Source: Flavobacteriaceae bacterium (GTDB lineage Bacteria > Bacteroidota > Bacteroidia > Flavobacteriales > Flavobacteriaceae). Taken from it: a stretch of 12,164 bases of DNA. Numbering within the stretch: the first letter of the stretch is position 1; every line of letters begins with the position of its first letter. The notes beneath the pieces are model-generated. The model saw only the letters and a list, made by a program, of their open reading frames with translations, was not told the origin of the DNA and made no database searches. Of this stretch, positions 1 to 7,151 are shown in pieces. The stretch lies in the NCBI GenBank assembly GCA_030625995.1, contig DAOUPU010000058.1, positions 1 to 12,164 of the forward strand, written 5' to 3'. Made by a program: the position numbers and the translations under genes.

Positions 1-1
1 T

Positions 2-2962
2 GATCCAAGTAATTCAAGTACCATTTGGGTAGGAACCGGGGAAAATGTAGGAGGGAGGCATGTAGGTTATGGAGATGGTATCTATGTGAGTAAAGACGAT
101 GGAAAAACGTGGACGAATATGGGTCTGAAAAGATCAGAGCATATCTCGAAAATAATTGTTCATCCGAAAAATTCTGATATTATTTGGGTAGCAGTTCAAG
201 GACCACTTTGGAGCAAAGGAGGAGAAAGAGGGGTTTATAAATCGATTGACGCTGGAAAAACCTGGAAAAAAACATTGGGAGATGAGGAATGGACAGGAGC
301 GACTGACCTATTAATAGATCCTGATAATTCTGATATTCTCTTTGCAGCTACATGGCAAAGGCATAGAACAGTTGCCTCCTATTTGGGAGGCGGACCTGGC
401 TCAGGAATTTATAAAAGTACAGATGGAGGTGATAGTTGGCTTAAAATGAAAGAGGGCATACCAAAATCGAATTTAGGAAAAATAGGACTGGCAATCTCAC
501 CTTTCGACTCCAATGTAATTTATGCTGCCATTGAATTAGACAGAACAAAGGGAGGCGTATTTATATCAAAAAATGGCGGGATCAGTTGGGTAAAACAATC
601 AGATGCAGTAGCCGGCGCAACGGGTCCTCATTATTATCAGGAAATTTATGCTTCCCCTCATCAGGAAGGAAGATTGTACCTCATGAATAATTATGTAAAA
701 ATATCTGACAACCATGGGAAGACATTCTTTACAATGAACGAAAAGAACAAGCATGTAGATAGTCACGCCTTAGTATTTAAAAAAGATGACCCTAATTATT
801 TAATGTTCGGTACTGATGGAGGATTGTATGAAACTTTTGATTTGACAAAAACATGGCGTTTTATTGCTAACCTGCCACTTACCCAGTATTATAAACTTGC
901 AGTGGACGATTCCAAGCCTTTTTATAATATCTATGGAGGCACCCAGGATAATGGGTCTCATGGTGGTCCCTCGAGAACAATAAGTAAATCCGGGATAACC
1001 AACGCCGATTGGTGGATTACTTTAGGTGCCGATGGTCATCAGTCTGCAATAGAGCCTGGTAACCCAGATATCACTTATGCAGAGTCTCAAAAAGGCTGGC
1101 TTAGAAGAATTGATCAAACAACTGGAGAAACAGTAATTATTAAACCTTTAGTTAGTGAAGGAGAGAAATATGAACGGTTTAATTGGGATGCACCTATCTT
1201 AGTGAGTCCTCATAGTCCTACCAGAATATATTTTGGATCTTACCGGGTCTGGAGATCAGATAACAGAGGAGATGAATGGAGGCCCATTTCCAATGATATT
1301 ACCAGAGATCAAAATAGAATGGAACTTCCAATTATGGGAAAACAACAAAGTTGGGATAATGCCTGGGACCTTAAAGCCATGTCCACTTATAACACGATAA
1401 CTTCCTTAACGGAATCACCCTTACAAGAAGGGCTTATTTATGCGGGTACAGATGATGGATTGATTCAAATAACGGAAGATGGAGGCACCAGATGGAATAG
1501 AATAGAGGTGGGTTCAGTTAAAGGTGTGCCTGCAACGGCTTTTGTAAATGATATTAGGGCGGACCTGTATGATGCGAGCACTGTGTATGCCGCTTTGGAT
1601 AATCATAAATATGGTGATTTTAAGCCTTATTTAATTAAAAGTATTGATAAAGGAAAAAAGTGGACTGTTATAAATGGGAATCTGCCGGATAACCTGATAA
1701 CCTGGCGATTAGTACAGGATCATGTTAAAAAGGATCTATTATTCGTAGCTACTGAATATGGAATTTACTTCACTCCTAATGGGGGAAGTAATTGGATCCA
1801 ACTGAAAGGGGGGCTACCTACTATTTCATTTCGAGACATCACCATTCAACGCAGGGAGAATGATTTAGTTGGAGCTTCATTTGGTCGTGGATTTTATGTT
1901 TTAGATGATATAAGTGCCATAAGAAATTTTGACCTATCTATGTTAAATTCAGAGGCCAGTTTATTCGATGTAAAATCTGCTTATTTATATATAGAAAAGA
2001 ATGCAGTCTATGGTCAGGGAGATGCAACTTATAAGGCTAAAAACCCACCATATGGAGCTATATTTACTTATTATTTGTCTGATAGAATAAAATCTTTAAA
2101 GGAAATACGTCAGGAGAAAGAAAAGAAACAAATTAAAGGAAATGAGGGAATTAAATTTCCAGGTTGGGATTCTATAGAGAAAGAAAGAAATCAGGAAATG
2201 CCAGCCATTTTGATCACGGTTAAAGATAACCAGGGAACTGTGGTAAATATATTTGAAGGAACAAATAAAAAAGGATTTAATCGTATTAATTGGAAATTGG
2301 ACTATTCAGAGAAAAATATTGAAAAATTAGAACTCAAGAAAACAGAAAATAATAGTGGGTCTCATGGATTTCTTGTCACTCCCGGAGATTTTAGCGTTAC
2401 ACTTTCTAAACGGATAGATGGTAAAATAACGGAATTGTCAGCTCCGCATAATTTTAAAGTAATATTATTAAAAGAAGGTGCTTTAAAAGGAGCAAGTTAC
2501 GATAAGATCAATGCTTTTAGAGAACAATTTACACAAAGCTTGCAAGACTTATCTGCAACTAAATATAACCTGGCTAAGAATTTATTACTTATAGGAGCTA
2601 TGAAGCGAGCTATAGATAGATCTAATGGATCTGCAGCTGATTTGACGAAGAGAATTTATGATGCGAGAACAAAATTGTTAGCACTGGATAAAAGGTTAAA
2701 TGGCGATAATGCTAAAGGTGAAATAGGGGAGTGGTTCAATTTAACACCTGATATTGATAATATTGGAAATAATATATTAAAAAATTCTACTTATGGGCCG
2801 ACAAAAAACCAAATAGCCAGCATTGAAAGAGCTAAAAAACAATTGGATCAAATTAAAACAGAGTTGATTGATTTGGATAAAAATGTGTTACCACAATTAG
2901 AAGAAGACCTTAAAGCTGCTGGTGCACCTTGGATTGAGGGACAAGGATTAATAAATAATTAG
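2..2962 (+). CDS. Asp-box (BNR) / VPS10-sortilin-like beta-propeller protein, 5' truncated by window edge
   Basis: The reading frame is open from base 2 through the GTG at 86 to a TAG at 2960-2962, so the GTG is an internal valine and the gene starts left of the window; 986 residues are visible. I count nine Asp-box motifs of the S-x-D-x-G-x-x-W type: SKDDGKTW, SIDAGKTW, STDGGDSW, SKNGGISW, SDNHGKTF, SDNRGDEW, TEDGGTRW, SIDKGKKW and TPNGGSNW. They cover roughly the first two thirds and mark beta-hairpin turns of propeller blades. The central GGTQDNGSHGGPSR and WRSDNRGDEWRPISND stretches are typical of the large Bacteroidota family usually named VPS10 domain-containing or glycosyl hydrolase-like. 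The last ~170 residues are lysine/glutamate-rich and probably helical, ending in GAPWIEGQG. No type IX sorting domain is evident at the C-terminus. Substrate and activity are unknown; the glycosyl hydrolase label is historical. The signal peptide, if present, is outside the window. The family call is strong, the function is not. Confidence 0.9.
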   Translation, partial: DPSNSSTIWVGTGENVGGRHVGYGDGIYVSKDDGKTWTNMGLKRSEHISKIIVHPKNSDIIWVAVQGPLWSKGGERGVYKSIDAGKTWKKTLGDEEWTGATDLLIDPDNSDILFAATWQRHRTVASYLGGGPGSGIYKSTDGGDSWLKMKEGIPKSNLGKIGLAISPFDSNVIYAAIELDRTKGGVFISKNGGISWVKQSDAVAGATGPHYYQEIYASPHQEGRLYLMNNYVKISDNHGKTFFTMNEKNKHVDSHALVFKKDDPNYLMFGTDGGLYETFDLTKTWRFIANLPLTQYYKLAVDDSKPFYNIYGGTQDNGSHGGPSRTISKSGITNADWWITLGADGHQSAIEPGNPDITYAESQKGWLRRIDQTTGETVIIKPLVSEGEKYERFNWDAPILVSPHSPTRIYFGSYRVWRSDNRGDEWRPISNDITRDQNRMELPIMGKQQSWDNAWDLKAMSTYNTITSLTESPLQEGLIYAGTDDGLIQITEDGGTRWNRIEVGSVKGVPATAFVNDIRADLYDASTVYAALDNHKYGDFKPYLIKSIDKGKKWTVINGNLPDNLITWRLVQDHVKKDLLFVATEYGIYFTPNGGSNWIQLKGGLPTISFRDITIQRRENDLVGASFGRGFYVLDDISAIRNFDLSMLNSEASLFDVKSAYLYIEKNAVYGQGDATYKAKNPPYGAIFTYYLSDRIKSLKEIRQEKEKKQIKGNEGIKFPGWDSIEKERNQEMPAILITVKDNQGTVVNIFEGTNKKGFNRINWKLDYSEKNIEKLELKKTENNSGSHGFLVTPGDFSVTLSKRIDGKITELSAPHNFKVILLKEGALKGASYDKINAFREQFTQSLQDLSATKYNLAKNLLLIGAMKRAIDRSNGSAADLTKRIYDARTKLLALDKRLNGDNAKGEIGEWFNLTPDIDNIGNNILKNSTYGPTKNQIASIERAKKQLDQIKTELIDLDKNVLPQLEEDLKAAGAPWIEGQGLINN

Positions 2963-3010
2963 GTTTTTTTAAGCAGCAATAGATTTTAGTAATAAAGTTG
3001 AATATTTAAT

Positions 3011-3140
3011 CCGCCTTCGCGTTCCGCTTTTTCGGACGAGAAGATGTGGTTTAATTCCCCGTCCTGCCTCTGGCGGACGGAATTCAGAATGTTTGCATAG
3101 CAAACTCAATTTAACACCTCGTATGCTTGCGTCGAGGTAG
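3011..3140. repeat. Cluster of four intergenic stem-loops, GC-rich (REP-like element)
   Basis: Within 130 bases of otherwise AT-rich spacer there are four consecutive inverted repeats. (1) 3011-3049: an imperfect stem around TCCG/CGGA with a CTTTTT loop. (2) 3053-3084: AATT + CCGTCC pairs with GGACGG + AATT, with an inner GCC/GGC and small bulges. (3) 3091-3105: perfect GTTTGC-ATA-GCAAAC. (4) 3116-3138: ACCTCG/CGAGGT with an inner ATGC/GCGT stem. The block has no open reading frame on the coding strand and is GC-richer than its flanks. It lies between two same-strand genes. Tandem intergenic palindromes of this kind are usually dispersed REP-like elements or processed/terminating mRNA 3' structures; no second copy exists in this window, so dispersal is inferred only. 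Confidence 0.65.
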
Positions 3141-3150
3141 TTTATTTTTT
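3116..3150 (+). terminator. Putative rho-independent terminator or leader attenuator
   Basis: The fourth stem of the cluster, ACCTCG (3116-3121) with CGAGGT (3133-3138) plus an inner ATGC/GCGT helix and a two-base loop, is followed almost directly by TTTATTTTTT at 3141-3150. A GC-containing stem plus a T-run is the classic intrinsic terminator shape. It would end the propeller gene transcript. However, only 25 bases remain before the pirin ATG, too few for a separate promoter, so if pirin is transcribed from upstream this structure sits in its leader and could attenuate it. Confidence 0.45.
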
Positions 3151-3175
3151 ACATTTTATAAAAGAGAGTTTTAAA

Positions 3176-4201
3176 ATGAAGAACGATGCGGAAATTAAGG
3201 TCAAACCTCTCGGTTTTCCCTGGAAAACTAAAGATCCGTTTATTTTCTGTGCTTATCACAGGGATGAATATCCAAAAGGGAATGAGGCTATGGGCCCGGA
3301 TGCCTCTTTGGAAGGTAGAAATATTGGTCAGGATTTCGTTATTAAGGATGGTTGGCGAATGTATCACGGAGAAACAATACCAGGATTTCCTTATCATCCT
3401 CATAGGGGATTTGAAACAATAACCATAAATAAGGAAGGTATCGTTGATCACTCAGATTCATTGGGAGCCGCCGGTAGATTTGGCGCAGGAGACGTACAGT
3501 GGATGACAGCAGGGAAAGGTGTACAGCATTCGGAAATGTTTCCACTTATTCATCAGGACAAAGGAAATCCATTAGAATTATTTCAGATATGGCTGAACCT
3601 GCCTAAAGAAAGAAAATTTGTGGACCCACATTTCAAGATGCTATGGGAGAGGGATATACCTACATTAATTGAAGAGAATGAGGAAGGTAGATCGGTTTGC
3701 GTAGATGTTATTGCGGGAGATCTGTATAATTTGAAAGCACCAAACCCAACTCCCGACTCTTGGGCTGCAGATCCAAACAACGAAGTTGCAGTTTGGACCA
3801 TTAAAATAGAATCCGGCATGGAATGGGTATTGCCTGGATCAAAATCTGTAGTTAACAGGACACTGTATTATTATAAGGGTCATTCCTTGTTCATTGGTCA
3901 GGAACATATTCCTCCCAACCATTCAATTGAAATAAGATCCGATCAGGATTGTATTCTCAGGGCAGGAGACAGCGATTGTTACCTGTTAATGCTACAAGGC
4001 AGACCCATAAATGAACCCGTAGTTCAATACGGTCCTTTCGTAATGAACTCCGAAAAAGAAATTCAGGAAGCCTTTGAAGAGTACAGAAAAACGCAATTCG
4101 GAGGCTGGCCATGGCCTAATAAAGATCAAGTTCATGGCAGGGATAGGGAAAGATTCGCTTTGCATGCAGACGGGACCGAAGAAATTGAAAATATTTCGTA
4201 A
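3176..4201 (+). CDS. Pirin family protein (bicupin metalloprotein)
   Basis: This is a 341-residue cytoplasmic-type protein with no signal peptide. The N-terminal cupin carries HPHRGFET (residues 74-81) and QHSEMFP (117-123). By comparison with human pirin (His56, His58, His101, Glu103) the expected iron ligands are His74, His76, His118 and Glu120, all present. The C-terminal half contains the family-typical LLMLQGRPINEPVVQYGPFVMN region and ends with QFGGWPWPN and RFALHADG. Length is somewhat more than the ~290 residues of human pirin, as in many long bacterial members. Some pirins have quercetin 2,3-dioxygenase activity and others act as redox-sensitive protein partners; the sequence does not say which applies. 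The ATG at 3176 follows an A/G-rich leader (AAAGAGAG at 3161-3168) and gives the usual N-terminus leading into FPWKTKDPF. It lies downstream of the stem-loop cluster and converges with the next gene. Confidence 0.95.
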   Translation: MKNDAEIKVKPLGFPWKTKDPFIFCAYHRDEYPKGNEAMGPDASLEGRNIGQDFVIKDGWRMYHGETIPGFPYHPHRGFETITINKEGIVDHSDSLGAAGRFGAGDVQWMTAGKGVQHSEMFPLIHQDKGNPLELFQIWLNLPKERKFVDPHFKMLWERDIPTLIEENEEGRSVCVDVIAGDLYNLKAPNPTPDSWAADPNNEVAVWTIKIESGMEWVLPGSKSVVNRTLYYYKGHSLFIGQEHIPPNHSIEIRSDQDCILRAGDSDCYLLMLQGRPINEPVVQYGPFVMNSEKEIQEAFEEYRKTQFGGWPWPNKDQVHGRDRERFALHADGTEEIENIS

Positions 4202-4270
4202 AGTATTAAATGTTAATTATTTACGATTCATTTAGACTAAATTTATGATTGAAACAGCATTCATTATTCT

Positions 4271-5194
4271 CTATTTGGGTAGAGGTAAAAATCTCCTGAC
4301 TTGCTTTTGATACTCTTTATAACGAGGATATTTGCTACTGCTTATTTCTTCACTAAAATCAGAACTCCCTTGAAATAGTACGATGAGCAACAAACAACCG
4401 GCAATAGACCAATTGAACCATTGTCCGGAGGCAGCTACACTAAATAAATAAAAACTAACCCAAATTGCCTGTTCGGCAAAATAATTAGGGTGTCTTGAAT
4501 ATGCCCATAATCCTTTATCCAAATATCCTTTTTTATAATCGTTGCTTAGCTTTTCTTCCCTTCTAATAATTTCCCATTTTTTACTTTGATACTTCCATTG
4601 TTGTTGGTCTGCTATGGTTTCATAGACAATAAAAAAGAGGAATAGCCCTGTAGCAACGTAATCAATTACCCCGATCGGGCTGTCATTAAATTGTAAAGCA
4701 ATTATCATAGGTAAAGTAAATAATAAGATTAATGCATTTTGATAACCACATATAAAGAGCAAGTTGAAGACCGTCCATTTCCACTTAGGTTTAAATTCAG
4801 CTTTTGCCCTAAGAATAGGCCAACGATAGTCTTCTTTGCCATTCCAAAAATTAATTGTAAACGCGCCATGCCTTGAAAAATTGTAGGTAAGTCTTATGCC
4901 CCAAATACTAACAAGAACAGTCATTAAAGTTAACCGAGGAGAAAATCCACCATAATTAGCAACGATCCATACATATAGAATTGGTAGAAGGCTCCAAAGT
5001 TTATCTACCTGACTATTGTTATTTGTTATTTCCCCCACTATAAAACTGGTTATAGCAGCTATTAAGGCAATAAACATAATTGTGTTAAGTGCTTCCCCAG
5101 AGTTATCAGTTAAAGGAGTGCCGAAGTAATATGTGAAAATAGGGACAATTAGCAAAGTAATAAAAAGAAGAATTGCGATGTTAAGAATTTTCAT
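4271..5194 (-). CDS. DUF1295 family integral membrane protein (steroid 5-alpha-reductase-like)
   Basis: This is a 307-residue multi-spanning membrane protein. Hydrophobic segments are visible near residues 3-22, 36-54, 66-80, 88-103, 143-167, 177-192 and 244-277. The diagnostic C-terminal block is SRHPNYFAEQ (233-242) followed by YPRYKEYQKQVRRFLP (289-304), preceded by ETIADQQQW (192-200). This pattern defines the DUF1295 group, related to the C-terminal domain of 3-oxo-5-alpha-steroid 4-dehydrogenases and isoprenylcysteine methyltransferase-like membrane enzymes, which bind a cofactor (NADPH or SAM) with the R-H-P-x-Y region. The actual substrate is unknown. It is a single-gene minus-strand unit, converging on pirin with 69 bases between stops and diverging from the repeat protein across a 253-base spacer. 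The start at 5194 gives a normal first membrane segment. Family assignment is confident, the reaction is not. Confidence 0.9.
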   Translation of the reverse strand: MKILNIAILLFITLLIVPIFTYYFGTPLTDNSGEALNTIMFIALIAAITSFIVGEITNNNSQVDKLWSLLPILYVWIVANYGGFSPRLTLMTVLVSIWGIRLTYNFSRHGAFTINFWNGKEDYRWPILRAKAEFKPKWKWTVFNLLFICGYQNALILLFTLPMIIALQFNDSPIGVIDYVATGLFLFFIVYETIADQQQWKYQSKKWEIIRREEKLSNDYKKGYLDKGLWAYSRHPNYFAEQAIWVSFYLFSVAASGQWFNWSIAGCLLLIVLFQGSSDFSEEISSSKYPRYKEYQKQVRRFLPLPK

Positions 5195-5314
5195 TCGATA
5201 GTAGGATTTAAAAACGAAGATATAAAATCAAAATGAATAATATCATATAGCTTTTCAATATTGGTTTTAAGCAAATATCTTGATCAATAGATTATATTTT
5301 AATTTTCACAAACG

Positions 5315-5328
5315 ATGATTTTTATCAT
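5315..5328. promoter_or_regulatory. Possible Crp/Fnr-type operator in divergent spacer
   Basis: ATGAT-TTTT-ATCAT is a perfect 5-4-5 inverted repeat with the same spacing as the Fnr consensus TTGAT-N4-ATCAA, one mismatch per half-site. It lies midway between the divergent starts at 5194 and 5448. A nearby TTGATCAA palindrome (5280-5287) adds to the symmetry. Such AT-rich palindromes arise by chance in this base composition, so this is tentative. Confidence 0.2.
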
Positions 5329-5447
5329 ACTTGAATATAAAATAAAGAATTAATTTTAATAACTATTCGGTAGTTCACCCGCCTTGTTTTCAATTAATTA
5401 CTTATCGAAATATGGGCTAAAGGAAAATAATTTTAAAAGATTTAATC

Positions 5448-6551
5448 ATGAGAAAGAATAATATTTCACCAGGAATGCTAAGATTTAAACCTATTACACT
5501 GATTATTGGCCTCTTTGTATTCATGTTCAGTATCTCCACAGATATGTTATCTCAAGCAAATAAAAATGAAGACAAAAAGAATAATGATATGGAGATTATT
5601 TGGCATGTCAAAGCAATACATCCAAATGGCTATTTTATCGATATTAAAGCTTTGGATGAGAATGGTAGTTTTTATGACATAAAGGCAATTCAAAATTCTG
5701 ATCAAACCACAATAATGGATATTAAAGCCTTGATCGATGGCAAAAAAATACCGGTAAAAATACTCGTAAGCGACGATAAATATGCTCCGGTAAAGGCTAT
5801 AATGGATAATGGTACCATCCTTGATATTAAGGCCATCACAGCTCAGGGTGATAAACTAGATGTTAAGGGGGTAGGTAGGTCAGGAAATGTCACCGATATA
5901 AAAGTCATCAGCAAGGAAGGCTTGTTTTATGGGGTTAAAGCAATTTCTCCAAAAGGCGAACTAAACGATGTAAAAGGGGTTAAAATGTTCAATAAAGAAA
6001 TAGAGATGAATCTAAATGGAGTTGCAGTTTATGCACATGTTAAAGCGTTAACTCAAGTTGGATGTGTTGGCGATAATTTTATTTGGCATATAATTGCAAT
6101 ACATCCTGAGGGTAAAGCCTTAGATATAATAGCTTTGGATAAAGATGGAAATACATTCCCTGTTAAGGCAATAAGAAGTACAAAACAGCACAGTGTAATA
6201 GATGTTAAGGTATACGTTGATGGCAGTAGTCAATTACCGGTAAAAATATTAGTTAGCAATGATAAATATGCTCCGGTGAAAGCCATTGCGGAAGATGGTT
6301 CCATTTATGATATAAAAGCGCTTACTGCGGAAGGAGATAAGCTCGACGTTAAAGGAGTGAGCAGATCAGGTAATATTATTCATATTAAAGCGATAGCCAA
6401 AAGTGGCGAGTTTTATGGCGTTAAAGCTATTTCACCAGATGGTGCGTTAAATGACGTTAAAGGTGTGAAAATGTCAGCTAATGAGGTAGAATACAAAATT
6501 AAAGGTATTGAGATAGGTGCACATATAAAAGCTCTGCCGCAAATGAAATAG
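5448..6551 (+). CDS. Exported protein of 24 short beta-strand-like repeats, two duplicated halves (unknown function)
   Basis: This is a 367-residue protein I cannot assign to a named function. Residues 1-38 look like a signal peptide: a basic start, hydrophobic core ITLIIGLFVFMFSIS, and cleavage probably near LSQA-NKN; Met10 is an alternative start. There is no lipobox cysteine. The mature protein is built of a motif [DPHG]-[IV]-K-[AG]-[IVL] recurring mostly every 12 residues: at 53, 65, 77, 91, 102, 114, 126, 138, 150, 162, 174 and 197, then 12 corresponding copies in the second half (about 214-363). Between motifs sits a turn such as DNGT, AQGD, RSGN or PKGE. The likely fold is a beta-meander of ~8-residue strands and tight turns. 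The two halves (about 50-203 and 211-365) are roughly 60% identical by hand alignment and are joined by a linker holding the only cysteine, Cys206. It could be a surface, structural or ligand-binding protein. The gene stands alone, diverging from the DUF1295 gene. Confidence 0.85.
   Translation: MRKNNISPGMLRFKPITLIIGLFVFMFSISTDMLSQANKNEDKKNNDMEIIWHVKAIHPNGYFIDIKALDENGSFYDIKAIQNSDQTTIMDIKALIDGKKIPVKILVSDDKYAPVKAIMDNGTILDIKAITAQGDKLDVKGVGRSGNVTDIKVISKEGLFYGVKAISPKGELNDVKGVKMFNKEIEMNLNGVAVYAHVKALTQVGCVGDNFIWHIIAIHPEGKALDIIALDKDGNTFPVKAIRSTKQHSVIDVKVYVDGSSQLPVKILVSNDKYAPVKAIAEDGSIYDIKALTAEGDKLDVKGVSRSGNIIHIKAIAKSGEFYGVKAISPDGALNDVKGVKMSANEVEYKIKGIEIGAHIKALPQMK
5595..6542 (+). repeat. Intragenic tandem duplication (offset 483-486 bases) of a 36-base-period repeat array
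   Basis: Copy 1 spans about 5595-6056 and copy 2 about 6078-6542. At DNA level the match is patchy, but identical blocks remain, for example GATAAATATGCTCCGGT at 5775-5791 and 6261-6277, exactly 486 bases apart. Copy 2 carries one extra codon early on, shifting the offset from 161 to 162 codons. Within each copy the protein motif returns at about 36 bases, but synonymous divergence has erased most of the DNA-level short repeat. This indicates an old short-repeat expansion followed by a later duplication of the whole 12-unit array. Confidence 0.85.
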
Positions 6552-7151
6552 ATTTCCGTAATAAAGCGTTATTTGAATAAAAAAGGACATCAATCTCTAC
6601 TTTTTATTTTATAGAATTCAAAACTCCATAATTGGTCAATTGAGCCTAACTTCAAATTGATCAAACAGTTTGCGGGTATTTTTTGTTAAATGTTAGTTAT
6701 TTTAACGTGAAGATGCTTTATATTTGAGCTTGTTTGTGATAATTTCTATTTTGAAAAAAGGATATTTACTATTAAGAATTCTACTCTGAGCGTTTCGACG
6801 AGCAATCGCGTTAAAGAAAGCTTTTCTTTTAGTGGTTTACACATGGTTTATATCCCATATATTAACAGACAGGGTATGGTTTTATATTAGATTGTGTTAA
6901 TAGATATTCCAAAATCATTCACGTCAATGCAGTTGGAATTAACGACAATTGACATGTAAATGGCGATCTTAATCAACCTATTTCTATGATATATATTTTT
7001 GATAGATTTGCATTGTTGTAAATCAGATAACTGTGTCTGACATGTATAGGAATGGAAATTGTTCGTCTAAAGATTTAATACATACTAAAATTAGAAGATG
7101 GTAGACTGTTTATGAGTCATTCTAGGTTTGTAAGAAGATAAAGAATATTAT
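6552..7151. other. 600-base AT-rich gene-free spacer
   Basis: No open reading frame above about 20 codons with a plausible start is seen. Near the repeat-protein stop, AATAAAAA and TTTTTATT form an AT-only inverted repeat (about 6578-6607). A longer bulged stem pairs 6634-6644 with 6650-6662, next to the palindrome CAAAC-A-GTTTG (6662-6672) and a six-T run at 6679-6684; together these may end the upstream transcript. Matches to the Bacteroidota -7 element TAnnTTTG occur at 6719-6726, 7003-7010 and 7123-7130, none with a clean -33 TTG. A long 5' leader or a small RNA is possible but not shown. Confidence 0.5.
7123..7130 (+). promoter_or_regulatory. Candidate Bacteroidota -7 promoter element
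   Basis: TAGGTTTG fits the TAnnTTTG consensus of the primary sigma factor of Bacteroidota and would start transcription about 15 bases before the ATG at 7152. There is no TTG/TTTG at the expected -33 position, so the assignment is weak. TAGATTTG at 7003-7010 is an equal alternative, giving a leader of about 135 bases. Confidence 0.25.

Noticed and set aside
86..88. GTG as the start of the propeller gene
   Set aside because: The same frame is open back to base 2 and already encodes family-like sequence (STIWVGTGENVGGRHVGYGDG), so the GTG is internal.
2963..2970. T-run right after the propeller gene stop as a terminator
   Set aside because: No stem precedes the T-run; the better terminator candidate is at 3116-3150.
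3149..3451. Minus-strand 100-codon reading frame overlapping the pirin start
   Set aside because: It lies antisense to the well-supported pirin gene and has no recognisable domain; a shadow frame.
4230..4242. Palindrome ATTTAG-A-CTAAAT between the pirin and DUF1295 stops
   Set aside because: Short AT-rich palindrome with a one-base centre cannot fold as a good terminator and is likely by chance.
5595..6542. Regular 36-base periodicity considered as a CRISPR-like or DNA-level repeat array
   Set aside because: The periodicity is in the protein: an intact frame runs through it, units differ in DNA, and there are no spacer/repeat boundaries.
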